DNA of 62,781 nt from a virus: the IMG/VR virus record IMGVR_UViG_3300036840_000070, positions 1-62,781 of that record. The stretch is one strand, 5' to 3'. Below, piece by piece: positions 30,817-38,066 of this stretch; within the stretch, counting starts at the first letter, position 1, and each line of letters begins with the position of its first letter. The notes beneath the pieces are model-generated. The model ran no database searches, had not been told where the DNA came from, and worked only from the letters and a program-made list of their open reading frames with translations. A program made the position numbers and the translations under genes.

Positions 30817-31961
30817 GCCGCAGCCCGCTGGACATCGTGAAGGTGAACGCGCTCGGCGTGCCCGAAGACGCGACCAATTTCGACTTCAATTTCCAAGACT
30901 GGACCAGCTTCCAGATCAAAAGCTCGATCGTGGCGCCCGCGGAGGCCAGCTTCGAGCTGGGTGACGATACGGGCTGGGATCGCGTGAGCCAGCTCTGCCA
31001 GCTGGGCGCGCAGTTCGTGGTGATGGTGGATGACCGCGCCCGCATGGTGGGGCGCGTCGAAGCGCTGAGCTCCGCCAGCGACGCGCGGCAAAGCACGGTG
31101 CAGTCCTTCGTGATCCGCACGAAGCTGTCGGACGCGCTGTATTCGTCAGCGCCGCAGGGCATCCGCCTGAAGCGCGCGTCCATCAAAGACTTCGTGCTCG
31201 CGTGCTACGAGGGCATCGGGCTGCGCGAGGCTGACTTCATCTTCGATGCTGACGTGAGCCGGGATCTGATGACCGGGCGCACGAGCAGCGGCAGCAAGAC
31301 CGCGCCTGAGCTCGAGCCGCTGACGGAGGAGCAGGCGAAGGTCAACCCGCCCGAGACGATCTACGCCGCGGTCGATCGGCACCTGCGCCGGCACGGGCTC
31401 TTGCACTGGGATGGCCCCGACGGACGCGTGGTGGTGAGCGCACCCGATGACCAGCAGGACGCGATCAGCAGGCTGCGCTCGCTCCGCCCGCCGCATGGGC
31501 AATTCAACAACGTGGTGAGCGTCGATCGGCAGCAGGACGTATCGCAGTCGCCCACCGTGCTGGGCGTGTTCGGCGTGGGCGGCGCGCGTGACTTCAGCAA
31601 GACGAAGGTGGCCACGACCCTCTTCAACGCTGACCTGATCACGCGGGGCTTTCGCCGCACGGTGGTGATCCTCGATGAAGCGCTGAAGACGAAGCGCGTA
31701 GCGGGCGCGCGCGCCAACCGTGAGTTTGCCCTGCGCAACCGCGGGCTCGATCGGCTGACGGTCGTCGTGGATGGGCTGTCGTATCGCGAGGGCGCGGAGC
31801 TGCTGCCGTGGTCACCGGACACCACGGTGGACGTGCTCATCGAACAGCTCGGCGGCGCGCTGGGCAGCTACTACGTGGAGGAGGTGGACATGCAGCGCAA
31901 CGCTTCCGCCAGCGACACCACGCGGCTGACGCTGGTGCGTCAGGGCGTCTGGGTGCTGTGA
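30813..31961 (+). CDS. Baseplate hub protein (Mu P/gp44-like)
   Basis: A 382-residue protein with the hub pattern: FNFQDWTSFQIKSSIVAPAE, DDRARMVGRVEALSSASDAR, later DRQQDVSQSPTVLGVFGVGG. Comparable to Mu gp44 / T4 gp27-type hubs that connect tube and spike. ATGA overlap with the gp43-like gene. A strong hairpin follows the stop, and the replicon is inserted before the spike gene. Confidence 0.82.
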   Translation: MSRSPLDIVKVNALGVPEDATNFDFNFQDWTSFQIKSSIVAPAEASFELGDDTGWDRVSQLCQLGAQFVVMVDDRARMVGRVEALSSASDARQSTVQSFVIRTKLSDALYSSAPQGIRLKRASIKDFVLACYEGIGLREADFIFDADVSRDLMTGRTSSGSKTAPELEPLTEEQAKVNPPETIYAAVDRHLRRHGLLHWDGPDGRVVVSAPDDQQDAISRLRSLRPPHGQFNNVVSVDRQQDVSQSPTVLGVFGVGGARDFSKTKVATTLFNADLITRGFRRTVVILDEALKTKRVAGARANREFALRNRGLDRLTVVVDGLSYREGAELLPWSPDTTVDVLIEQLGGALGSYYVEEVDMQRNASASDTTRLTLVRQGVWVL

Positions 31962-31977
31962 GCCCCCAAAAGCCGAA

Positions 31978-32000
31978 GGCCCACCCGCAATGGGTGGGCC
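31978..32000 (+). terminator. Hairpin after hub gene
   Basis: GGCCCACCC and GGGTGGGCC form a perfect 9-bp stem with loop GCAAT. No T-run. It ends the tail operon just before the replicon region. Confidence 0.55.
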
Positions 32001-32130
32001 CTCGATGGATCCGTGCGTTCGCTTCGCGTCAATGGAGCCGGGCGGAATCTCGGTTGACCGCCGCGGAGGTTCCCGCCGAGCCAGGCCCCCCGCTATTACC
32101 GCAAATCGGGGCGGTATGGCCATGGCGAAT

Positions 32131-32451
32131 TCATCGAGGCGGCCGTCCGCGCGGAGGCGCCTGGCTGCCCGCAGGAGCGCCCTTCTGACCGGGGGCACCG
32201 ACGTGACGCCCGGCGGCTGGCGGCGCGCCAGGCGGGCGCTGGTGCAGGCCCTCACGCGGTGGCAGCTTCGGGGGGCGGTCGGCAGCTTCCTCGGCGGTCA
32301 GCGCGCTGCCGTCCCATAGCGCCCCGCAGTCGCGGCAGCGCTGGTGCTGGCTGCCCTGGGCATCGGGATCTCGGGAGCGCGGATCGTTCACCACCTCGAG
32401 CGCTTCGGAGCGGCAGTTGCCGCAGCACGGCCGCCACTCACCCGTTGCCAT
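32131..32451 (-). CDS. Zinc-ribbon protein divergent from the replicon
   Basis: A 106-residue protein starting MATGEWRPCCGNCRSEALEV; later CRDCGALWDGSALTAEEAAD completes the ribbon. The C-terminal third is Pro/Arg/Gly-rich low complexity. It is transcribed away from the iterons, where copy-control genes can occur. A plus-strand frame over the same bases is richer in Arg and less convincing. Role unknown. Confidence 0.5.
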   Translation of the reverse strand: MATGEWRPCCGNCRSEALEVVNDPRSRDPDAQGSQHQRCRDCGALWDGSALTAEEAADRPPKLPPREGLHQRPPGAPPAAGRHVGAPGQKGAPAGSQAPPRGRPPR

Positions 32452-32660
32452 GGCTGGCAGTGTGCAGCGCCGATCGCGACCTGACAACGCGTCCCGAGCC
32501 CCCGCGCGCGTGCCCGCTTCCATCCTGTCACGCGTCCAGATTTTAAAGCTCGGGTCCGGATCCGGATCAAGAGGGCGCTGACGTAGTGCCAAGACTTCGC
32601 GCGCGCGCCCGCGGAAATGAGGTGTTTTGGGCTGCGCCGTGCTCGGCGGGGCGCAGCTCT
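32452..32660. other. Intergenic region between zinc-ribbon gene and iterons
   Basis: Contains locally A+T-richer stretches (around 32538 and 32625) and a GCGCGCGCG run, but no gene I can support. It probably holds the promoter of the minus-strand gene and part of the origin. Confidence 0.4.
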
Positions 32661-32848
32661 GGTGGCTCAGAAGCCCAGCCCCGGTGGCTCAGAAGCCCAC
32701 CGAAAATGGGCCTGCGGTGGCTCAGAAGCCCAGCCCCGGTGGCTCAGAAGCCCAGGCTCGAAAATACCAGCCCCCGATCCCTCAAATGCCCAGCAGCAAG
32801 ATCCCTCAAATGCCCAAGGCGGCTCCGTGCCGGTGGCTCAGAAGCCCA
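32661..32848 (+). repeat. Plasmid-type iterons upstream of the TrfA-like gene
   Basis: Five perfect copies of GGTGGCTCAGAAGCCCA start at 32661, 32683, 32716, 32738 and 32832. Spacings of 22, 33 and 22 bases between the first four keep them on one helical face. Two copies of a related 17-mer, GATCCCTCAAATGCCCA, start at 32776 and 32800; both types share CTCA and GCCCA. Iterons ahead of an initiator gene define a plasmid origin. Apparent open frames through this region only translate the repeats. Confidence 0.92.
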
Positions 32849-32931
32849 GCCAAAAATGCCTGAAATGGTGTGAAATATACCCGCGGGCCAGCGGCCCTGG
32901 TAGATCGCAGGCCCACGCAATGGAGGCGCCC
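32661..32931 (+). other. Predicted plasmid replication origin (oriV)
   Basis: The seven iterons plus a short A+T-richer stretch (CAAAAATGCC ... GTGAAATATAC, 32851-32880) directly before the initiator gene. This is the usual layout of an iteron-controlled origin with autoregulated initiator expression. No exact DnaA box was found by eye. Confidence 0.75.
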
Positions 32932-33825
32932 ATGGCTAGGATTCCACCCGATCCCGTTATCGAAAGGCTGGCGAGCGAAGCCCAGGCTCAGCAGGAAGCG
33001 ATGCGCGCTGCGCTCGAGGAAGCCCGGGAACGGGCGCGCGTGTATCAGCTTGCCTTCTGGCCCGATCACGAGCGGGCCATGCCTGGTGACTTCATCGCGT
33101 GCGCCCTATTCACCGCGAGCCGAGCGACTGCCTTCGTCACGCGGTCACAGCTGGCCAGCATCAATGGCCTGAGCGTACTCTTCACCGGCAAGCGGCTGAC
33201 TCAGGTCCATGCTGACGTCTGGATGGGCATCATGCATCTAGCCCGCCAGCGGCGCGAAGGTGACGTGGTCTGGTTCCGCGATCGGCAACTGCTCGAGCTC
33301 ATCGGACGGCACACGCACCAGGGTCAACGTGAGCAGCTGAAGGACTGGCTATCGCAGCTCACGGCAACCGAGGTGCTCGTGCAGGATGACGTCCGAGGGC
33401 GCCGTTTCGGCGGATCGCTGCTGCCGTGGCGGGTCGAAGCGGACGCTGACGGGAACACGATCTATGCGGTCGACATCAGCCGCGAACTGGCAAAGCTGCT
33501 GTCCGAGCGCCAACCGATGATCGATTGGGAGCTGCGCAAACGGCTGCAAAACAAGCCGCTGGCGCTTTGGTTGCAGACTTACTTCGCGCGATTCAGCAAA
33601 CCGGTCTCGGTGGCGCAGCTGCACGCGCTGTCCGGATCCACTGCGCAGCTCAAAGAATTTCGGCGCAAGCTCACGCGCGCGTTGAAGGATCTGCAGGTAG
33701 CTGGCGGACCCAGCGCTGGCATCGAGCGCGGCGCCGACACCGTGGTGATCTTCCGCCCCGTGACGCGTCCGCGGCGCGTCCGCCATGAAGGCCAGGCGGT
33801 GCTGCCCTTCGCGAAGCCCCGGTGA
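32932..33825 (+). CDS. trfA: Plasmid replication initiator, TrfA family
   Basis: Binds iterons and opens the origin. A 297-residue protein from ATG 32932, which has GGAGG five bases before it (an in-frame ATG at 32920 is less likely). The central part matches TrfA: QLAFWPDHERAMPGDFIACA, LFTASRATAFVTRSQLASIN, GLSVLFTGKRLTQVHADVWM, then two winged-helix-like regions. It lies 80 bases after the last iteron. A plasmid initiator inside a tail operon is unusual. The identification is strong on pattern. Confidence 0.88.
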   Translation: MARIPPDPVIERLASEAQAQQEAMRAALEEARERARVYQLAFWPDHERAMPGDFIACALFTASRATAFVTRSQLASINGLSVLFTGKRLTQVHADVWMGIMHLARQRREGDVVWFRDRQLLELIGRHTHQGQREQLKDWLSQLTATEVLVQDDVRGRRFGGSLLPWRVEADADGNTIYAVDISRELAKLLSERQPMIDWELRKRLQNKPLALWLQTYFARFSKPVSVAQLHALSGSTAQLKEFRRKLTRALKDLQVAGGPSAGIERGADTVVIFRPVTRPRRVRHEGQAVLPFAKPR

Positions 33826-33831
33826 TACTCT
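33823..33831 (+). promoter_or_regulatory. Extended -10 promoter TGATACTCT
   Basis: TGATACTCT; its TGA is the stop of the TrfA-like gene. The GTG of the spike-like gene lies nine bases after the box. Restarts tail transcription after the inserted replicon. Confidence 0.55.
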
Positions 33832-33840
33832 GCGCGTGAG

Positions 33841-34620
33841 GTGAGCGCGCTCAATCAGTTCGTCGAATTCTGCAAGGTGGTGAGCTCGGCCGTGATCGGC
33901 TCGAACGCAGCCGTCGTGCAGAACGTGACCGGCGCGGGGGGCTTCGCCATGGACGAAGATGGCAATGTGACGGGCGAAGACGAATCGGACGACGGCGGGG
34001 AGCAGGGGCACGAGCAGGAAACCTTCGGCGCGCTGGGCATCGTGGCGCGCCCGCTGCCACCCGAAGGTGACCTATTCGCGGAGGCCCTGGCGCTGCGCAC
34101 CGATGACGGGCTGATCCCCTACGCCTATCGCGACCTGCGCCTGCATCGAGCGCTGAACCCTGGCGGGGATCCGGTGACGCCCGCCGAGGGGCAGATCATG
34201 CTGGTGGGCTACGGAGGCGCCTTCCTCTCGCACGCGATGACCGCGGGCAACGTGGGCTCGAGGCGCGGCAACGTGACCACGCTTTACGTGCCGTACGATT
34301 TCGACGGCTCGGGTGTGCCTCAGAAGGCGCACGCGATCAGCATCGATCCCACCACGGGCAACAGCTCGATCACCTTCGTGCACGGTGATGGCGTGTTCCT
34401 GAGCCTCACCGATGACGCGGGCGCGGGCGGGCCCGGCATCGTGTGGGCGATCGACGGCTCCACCTTCGGGCGCATCAGCGCCGGTGAATTCGTGGTGAAT
34501 GCGGCGAAGATCGCGCTCAAAGGCAACGTCTACCTGGGCGCGCAGGCAGAGGCTGGCGTGCCGCTGCTGCCCGGCGTGGCCTCACCGCCAGGCCCCAGCG
34601 TCTTCATCTCACCGGCGTGA
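33841..34620 (+). CDS. Baseplate spike/assembly protein (Mu gp45-like)
   Basis: A 259-residue protein: an acidic linker, then ALGIVARPLPPEGDLFAEAL, EGQIMLVGYGGAFLSHAMTA, and a beta-repeat-like C-terminus (FVVNAAKIALKGNVYLGAQA). This is the pattern of Mu gp45-type central spikes that pierce the outer membrane. In Mu it follows gp44 directly; here the replicon (32.1-33.8 kb) separates them. GTG start. Confidence 0.75.
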   Translation: MSALNQFVEFCKVVSSAVIGSNAAVVQNVTGAGGFAMDEDGNVTGEDESDDGGEQGHEQETFGALGIVARPLPPEGDLFAEALALRTDDGLIPYAYRDLRLHRALNPGGDPVTPAEGQIMLVGYGGAFLSHAMTAGNVGSRRGNVTTLYVPYDFDGSGVPQKAHAISIDPTTGNSSITFVHGDGVFLSLTDDAGAGGPGIVWAIDGSTFGRISAGEFVVNAAKIALKGNVYLGAQAEAGVPLLPGVASPPGPSVFISPA

Positions 34621-34626
34621 TAGACT
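34618..34626 (+). promoter_or_regulatory. Extended -10 promoter TGATAGACT
   Basis: TGATAGACT, whose TGA is the stop of the spike-like gene; six bases later is ATG 34633. One of the best leaderless examples. Confidence 0.6.
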
Positions 34627-34632
34627 GCCCGC

Positions 34633-34956
34633 ATGGCGTTGCTTGCGGGAAGCGTCAGCATCAATAGCGGCACGGGTGCAGCCACGGGCACGGGGCTGGC
34701 TAAGGAGCTGTACGATGCGCTCGCGGCGGCGCTGCAGGTCACGCCCGCCCAGGTGCCGCAGAACGTGCCGAAGGCGCAGCAGCAGGTGGCGCTCATCGCA
34801 GGCACCATCGCCAGCGTGGTGGTGGCGCACATCAAAGCGAACGCCGTGGTGACCAGCACCGTCGCTGCCGGGATCGCGGTGAGCACCACCGGCACCGCCG
34901 CCGCGCAGACGGGCACCACCACCGCCACCGGCAGCGCCACAGGGACGATCGCGTGA
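34633..34956 (+). CDS. Phage hypothetical protein, Ala/Thr-rich, 107 aa
   Basis: MALLAGSVSINSGTGAATGT, then helical ELYDALAAALQVTPAQVPQN and a Thr/Ala/Gly tail. Similar short proteins lie near baseplate genes in other phages. Leaderless start. Its end overlaps the next start. Confidence 0.6.
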   Translation: MALLAGSVSINSGTGAATGTGLAKELYDALAAALQVTPAQVPQNVPKAQQQVALIAGTIASVVVAHIKANAVVTSTVAAGIAVSTTGTAAAQTGTTTATGSATGTIA

Positions 34957-35135
34957 TGGGTGCCGGGACGGTCTTCGTGCTGATGGCGATCGTCGCGCTG
35001 GCGCTGGCGTGGCCGTGGATCAAGCGCCGTCACGCCTATGGCGAGTGTGACCACTGCGGCGCGCCCATCCCCCGCGTCGGGCCCTGGTTCGCCAAACGCC
35101 GCGTGCAGGCCATCTGCGATGACTGCCTGCGCTGA
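34956..35135 (+). CDS. Membrane-anchored zinc-ribbon protein, 59 aa
   Basis: An N-terminal hydrophobic segment (GTVFVLMAIVALALAWPW) is followed by CDHCGAPIPRVGPW and CDDC, a four-Cys zinc ribbon on the cytoplasmic side. GTG 34953 directly precedes ATG 34956. Octamer array R3 follows. Unknown role. Confidence 0.6.
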   Translation: MGAGTVFVLMAIVALALAWPWIKRRHAYGECDHCGAPIPRVGPWFAKRRVQAICDDCLR

Positions 35136-35175
35136 CGCACGTCCGTGCATCCGTGCATCCGTGCATAGGTGCAAC
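35136..35175 (+). repeat. Octamer array R3 (inverted orientation)
   Basis: Units at exact 8-bp steps from 35136: CGCACGTC, CGTGCATC, CGTGCATC, CGTGCATA, GGTGCAAC. Here the octamer is mostly reversed (CGTGCA). It leads directly into the Leu/Pro-repeat gene. Confidence 0.85.
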
Positions 35176-35177
35176 CG

Positions 35178-35513
35178 GTGAGCTGTGCATTCCCCGCGCT
35201 GCCCAGTCTGGCCTTTGCGCTGCCCAGCGTGGCGCTGCCCTCCCTGCCGGCGCTGCCCGGGTTGCCCAGCGTGGGCGTGCCCGGGATGACGCTGCCGGGG
35301 TTGCCGGCGCTGCCGAGCCTGGGCTTCGCGATCCCATCGGTCGCGCTGCCGGCGTTGCCCTCGCTGCCCTCGCTGCCCAGCATCTCCATCCCCGGCGTGA
35401 GCCTGCCGGGCATGCCTTCGCTGCCGACGCTGGGCTTCACGCTGCCGAGCGTTGCGTTGCCGGCGCTGCCTTCGCTGCCGGGCATCCCCACGCCGTTCTG
35501 CCCGCTGTCGTAG
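35178..35513 (+). CDS. Leu/Pro/Ser-repeat protein, 111 aa
   Basis: GTG start at 35178 (MSCAFPALPSLAFALPSVAL); GTG 35169 is possible. Almost the whole protein consists of near repeats of ALPSLPALP, LGFAIPSV and LPGMPS types, with Cys only near each end. This suggests an extended, rod-like or surface-coating protein. Similar LPSLP-type proteins are seen near phage baseplate genes, function unknown. The G+C-rich repeats also create spurious frames on the other strand. Confidence 0.6.
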   Translation: MSCAFPALPSLAFALPSVALPSLPALPGLPSVGVPGMTLPGLPALPSLGFAIPSVALPALPSLPSLPSISIPGVSLPGMPSLPTLGFTLPSVALPALPSLPGIPTPFCPLS

Positions 35514-35713
35514 CAAACGAGCGAAAATAAATTTCCGCGATCCGATCATGGATCGCGCGCGCGCAAGATTCATCGAGCGGTAGGGAAGAGCGCACATGGA
35601 TCGGATGTGATCTCACCGCGCCGCGCGCGGGCTTAAGCCGTGCAAATGAAGCGCTGCTGCCCTGCCGTTCTGAACGGCAGCACCTCCAAACCGAAAGGGC
35701 GTCGAGGTTTCAT
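35514..35713. promoter_or_regulatory. Intergenic regulatory region with inverted repeats
   Basis: About 200 bases without a gene. Begins with an A+T-rich AAAATAAATTTCC, then CGATCC-N6-GGATCG (35538-35555) and CATGGATCGGATG (35595-35607), relatives of the GATCCATGGATC operators, and a hairpin CTGCCGTTC/GAACGGCAG near 35670. Probably the promoter of the surface-protein genes. Confidence 0.5.
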
Positions 35714-36301
35714 ATGGCACGCAGCGTTTCATCCCTCATCGACAAGCGGAAGCTCTCGGGTCGCGCGCACTACCGCATGACCGCGGTTAGCGGTCTCATC
35801 ACCGGCGTGGTCGCGGGCACCGCCACCGCCGGGCATCTATTCGTCTTTCGCAACCCGAGCTCATCGGTGCTGCTCTACGTCACCCGAGCGCGCTTCGGCT
35901 GGTACACCACGACGGGCTTCACCGCGGCGCAGGAGATGGCGCTCGAGCTATTCCGCGCCAGCAGCTACAGCGCGGCGCACACGGGCGGCACCGCGGTGAC
36001 GGCGCAGAAGCGCAAGACGTCCTATGCAGCGTCGGCCGCGACCGCGCGCATCGCCACGACGGGTGAGCTCACCGCCGGCACGCACACGCTCGGATCCCAG
36101 CCGCTGCTCCGGCGCGGCGTGGTGGAGCTGGCGGACGGCGCGGCGGTGGTCAAGCGGACCTTCGATCTGGACTGGATCCCGCGTGATGATCATCCGGAGG
36201 CGCTGGCGCAGAACGAAGGCCTGATCCTGCGCAACGCGGTGGCCATGGGAGCCGCCGGCGTGGGCCGCTTGGTTGCCGAGATCGATTACTTCGAGCGCTG
36301 A
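35714..36301 (+). CDS. Virion-associated protein, paralogue A, 195 aa
   Basis: MARSVSSLIDKRKLSGRAHY, with SGLITGVVAGTATAGHLFVF, SSYSAAHTGGTAVTAQKRKT and a C-terminal part with ILRNAVAMGAAGVGRLVAEI. The next gene has the same blocks in the same order (about one third identity by eye). Such pairs are often tail-fibre or capsid-surface proteins with many copies per particle. No family named. Confidence 0.7.
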   Translation: MARSVSSLIDKRKLSGRAHYRMTAVSGLITGVVAGTATAGHLFVFRNPSSSVLLYVTRARFGWYTTTGFTAAQEMALELFRASSYSAAHTGGTAVTAQKRKTSYAASAATARIATTGELTAGTHTLGSQPLLRRGVVELADGAAVVKRTFDLDWIPRDDHPEALAQNEGLILRNAVAMGAAGVGRLVAEIDYFER

Positions 36302-36312
36302 GCGGAGGCACC

Positions 36313-36921
36313 GTGGCGGCGCCTAAGTTCTATCTGCTCGATCGCGATCGGTTGACGAACGCGAGCTTTTACATTCTGACGGCTTCGAGCGGCACGCTGA
36401 GCGGCATCGCTGCCGGCACCACCACCGCGGGGCATCTGTTCGCTGCGCGCTACAACCCGAGCGGCGCAGGTGCCAGCAAGCTGTTTCACGTCACCTGGCT
36501 GCGCTTCGTGTGGCAGACGATCGCGGGCTTCACGTCAGCGCAGGAGGTGGCTCTCGCGGCGTACAAGCTGACGAGCTACAGCGCGGCGCACACCGGGGGC
36601 AACGCGGCCACGCCGCTCGCGCTGGCCCCCGGCTACGGCGCAGCGCAGCTCACCGCGCGCATGGCATCGAGCGCCGAGCTCACGGTGGGCACGCAGACGA
36701 TCGGCAGCCTGCTGGCGCGCGGGAACTTCGCCGAGCTGGCGGCAGCGGCCACGGTGGTTAAGGGCTTCGTGGACGAACAGCTGCCGCTGATCGATGACCC
36801 GCATCCCGTCATCGTGCTGGCCGCCAACGAAGGCATCCTCGTGCGCAACGAGGTGGCGATGGGCGCGGGTGGCACCGGCAGGCTGATGGTGCAAATCGGC
36901 GGTTACGAGCGTGCCGCCTAG
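36313..36921 (+). CDS. Virion-associated protein, paralogue B, 202 aa
   Basis: GTG start with GCGGAGGCACC before it. Blocks shared with the preceding product: SGTLSGIAAGTTTAGHLFAA, SYSAAHTGGNAATPLALAPG, ILVRNEVAMGAGGTGRLMVQ. Tandem duplication of one ancestral gene. Probably structural. Confidence 0.7.
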   Translation: MAAPKFYLLDRDRLTNASFYILTASSGTLSGIAAGTTTAGHLFAARYNPSGAGASKLFHVTWLRFVWQTIAGFTSAQEVALAAYKLTSYSAAHTGGNAATPLALAPGYGAAQLTARMASSAELTVGTQTIGSLLARGNFAELAAAATVVKGFVDEQLPLIDDPHPVIVLAANEGILVRNEVAMGAGGTGRLMVQIGGYERAA

Positions 36922-37723
36922 CATCTTCCGAAGGCGCTTAGAACAGCGGCGCCTGCGGCGCGTGATCCTGCCATCCGGTGGCGTTGACATCGTCAGCGCT
37001 GCCGGCGGCGCGCTCACCGCGTGGCTGCGTAACTCTAGCACGGGAACGATCACGTCGGTGCCCGACGTGCTCAACACGAATCCCGCGACGGCCAACGGCG
37101 GCACCATCACGGGCAACGCCGATTTCTCGATGAGCTCGAGCACGGGTGAGCTGCTCTGGGCGCTCGTCACCGGGCAGAACAACGGCAACGTCGCGAAAAA
37201 CCAATTCGCGATCTACCTGTGGCTGAAGCGGCTCGGCGCTGCTGCTGCGCAGTTTCCGTGGGCGATCGACATCGGGACGGGCGGCGCCAGCGCGCGAACG
37301 CTGTTCGCGCAGAAGAGCGGCACCAGCCAGATCTTCCGCGTCTACAACGCTACGGCCACCGCCGCGCGCAACGGCACGCTGACGAACGTCTTTACCACCA
37401 CAGGCACGTGGAACCTGTATGGCTGGGAATTCGATCTAGGCAGCGGCGGCACCGAGGCGCAGCGCGCGGTCTTCACGATCAACGGCGTGGTGCAGACCGT
37501 AACGTTCAGCGATGCGCTGGGCACGCCCGGCTCGGTGCCGACGCAATTCCCATCCGTGACCGGCAACATGGCGCTGAGCAGCCAGGGCGGGACGAACTTC
37601 TGGGATGGCATCATCGGGCGCAACATCTACGTCTTCTGCGCTGGCATGACCGGACGCACCGAGGGGCTGCTCACGCAGGCCATGCGCAACACGCTGGTGC
37701 TGCATGAGGTGCCGACCGCCTAG
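36911..37723 (+). CDS. Tail-fibre-like protein with lectin-like beta-sandwich
   Basis: A 270-residue protein overlapping the end of paralogue B. ELLWALVTGQNNGNVAKNQF, TTTGTWNLYGWEFDLGSGGT, and TNFWDGIIGRNIYVFCAGMT form the beta pattern of concanavalin/LamG-like carbohydrate-binding domains. Could bind a host surface glycan. Position among surface proteins supports that. Confidence 0.6.
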   Translation: MPPSIFRRRLEQRRLRRVILPSGGVDIVSAAGGALTAWLRNSSTGTITSVPDVLNTNPATANGGTITGNADFSMSSSTGELLWALVTGQNNGNVAKNQFAIYLWLKRLGAAAAQFPWAIDIGTGGASARTLFAQKSGTSQIFRVYNATATAARNGTLTNVFTTTGTWNLYGWEFDLGSGGTEAQRAVFTINGVVQTVTFSDALGTPGSVPTQFPSVTGNMALSSQGGTNFWDGIIGRNIYVFCAGMTGRTEGLLTQAMRNTLVLHEVPTA

Positions 37724-37743
37724 CGCGCCACGCGCGCGCGCGG

Positions 37744-37749
37744 TAGCCT
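37744..37749 (+). promoter_or_regulatory. -10 box TAGCCT, five bases before ATG 37755
   Basis: TAGCCT, CGGGC, ATG: leaderless promoter for the membrane/coiled-coil gene. Confidence 0.5.
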
Positions 37750-37754
37750 CGGGC

Positions 37755-38066
37755 ATGTGGGCATCCTTCGCAGACTGGCTGTTTTCGCAGGCGCCCACGA
37801 TCACCGTGCTGGGGATCTGGGTGATCAGCTTGCACGTGATCTTGAGAGAACGCTCGAAGCGTATCCAGCAATTGGAGACGCGGAGCGACGCGCTATCCGC
37901 CTCATTGGCGGAGCTCGTGCAATCGAACTCGCGCGAGCGTGCGGAGCGAGTCACGCTGCAGATCACGAATCTAGAATCGCTGATGCGGAGCGCGTTCGAA
38001 ACGCTGCTGAGAGCATTGGAGCGCAGGCCACCCGCGTTGCTGAAGCGCTCGAGCGGGGGCCCGTGA
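37755..38066 (+). CDS. N-anchored coiled-coil membrane protein (holin- or spanin-like)
   Basis: Residues about 10-30 (APTITVLGIWVISLHVILRE) form one membrane span, followed by a long charged coiled coil (SKRIQQLETRSDALSASLAE). This is the architecture of inner-membrane spanins or of Mu-type lysis accessory proteins. It sits beside the receiver gene and close to the endolysin, so a lysis role is possible but not shown. Confidence 0.5.
   Translation: MWASFADWLFSQAPTITVLGIWVISLHVILRERSKRIQQLETRSDALSASLAELVQSNSRERAERVTLQITNLESLMRSAFETLLRALERRPPALLKRSSGGP

Noticed and set aside
31990-32319. Plus-strand gene opposite the minus-strand zinc-ribbon gene
   Set aside because: Arg-rich with no motif, while the minus-strand frame has two well-placed Cys pairs. 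Kept as a weak alternative only.
32617-32931. N-terminal extension of the TrfA-like gene through the iterons
   Set aside because: The extension only translates the iterons (repeated LRSP or GGSEAQP peptides). ATG 32932 with GGAGG gives a normal TrfA-like start.
34530-35597. A 355-codon minus-strand frame with collagen-like Gln/Arg/Gly repeats
   Set aside because: The repeats are the antisense of the Leu/Pro-repeat gene and neighbouring genes on the plus strand; no ribosome-binding site, and it spans four plus-strand genes.
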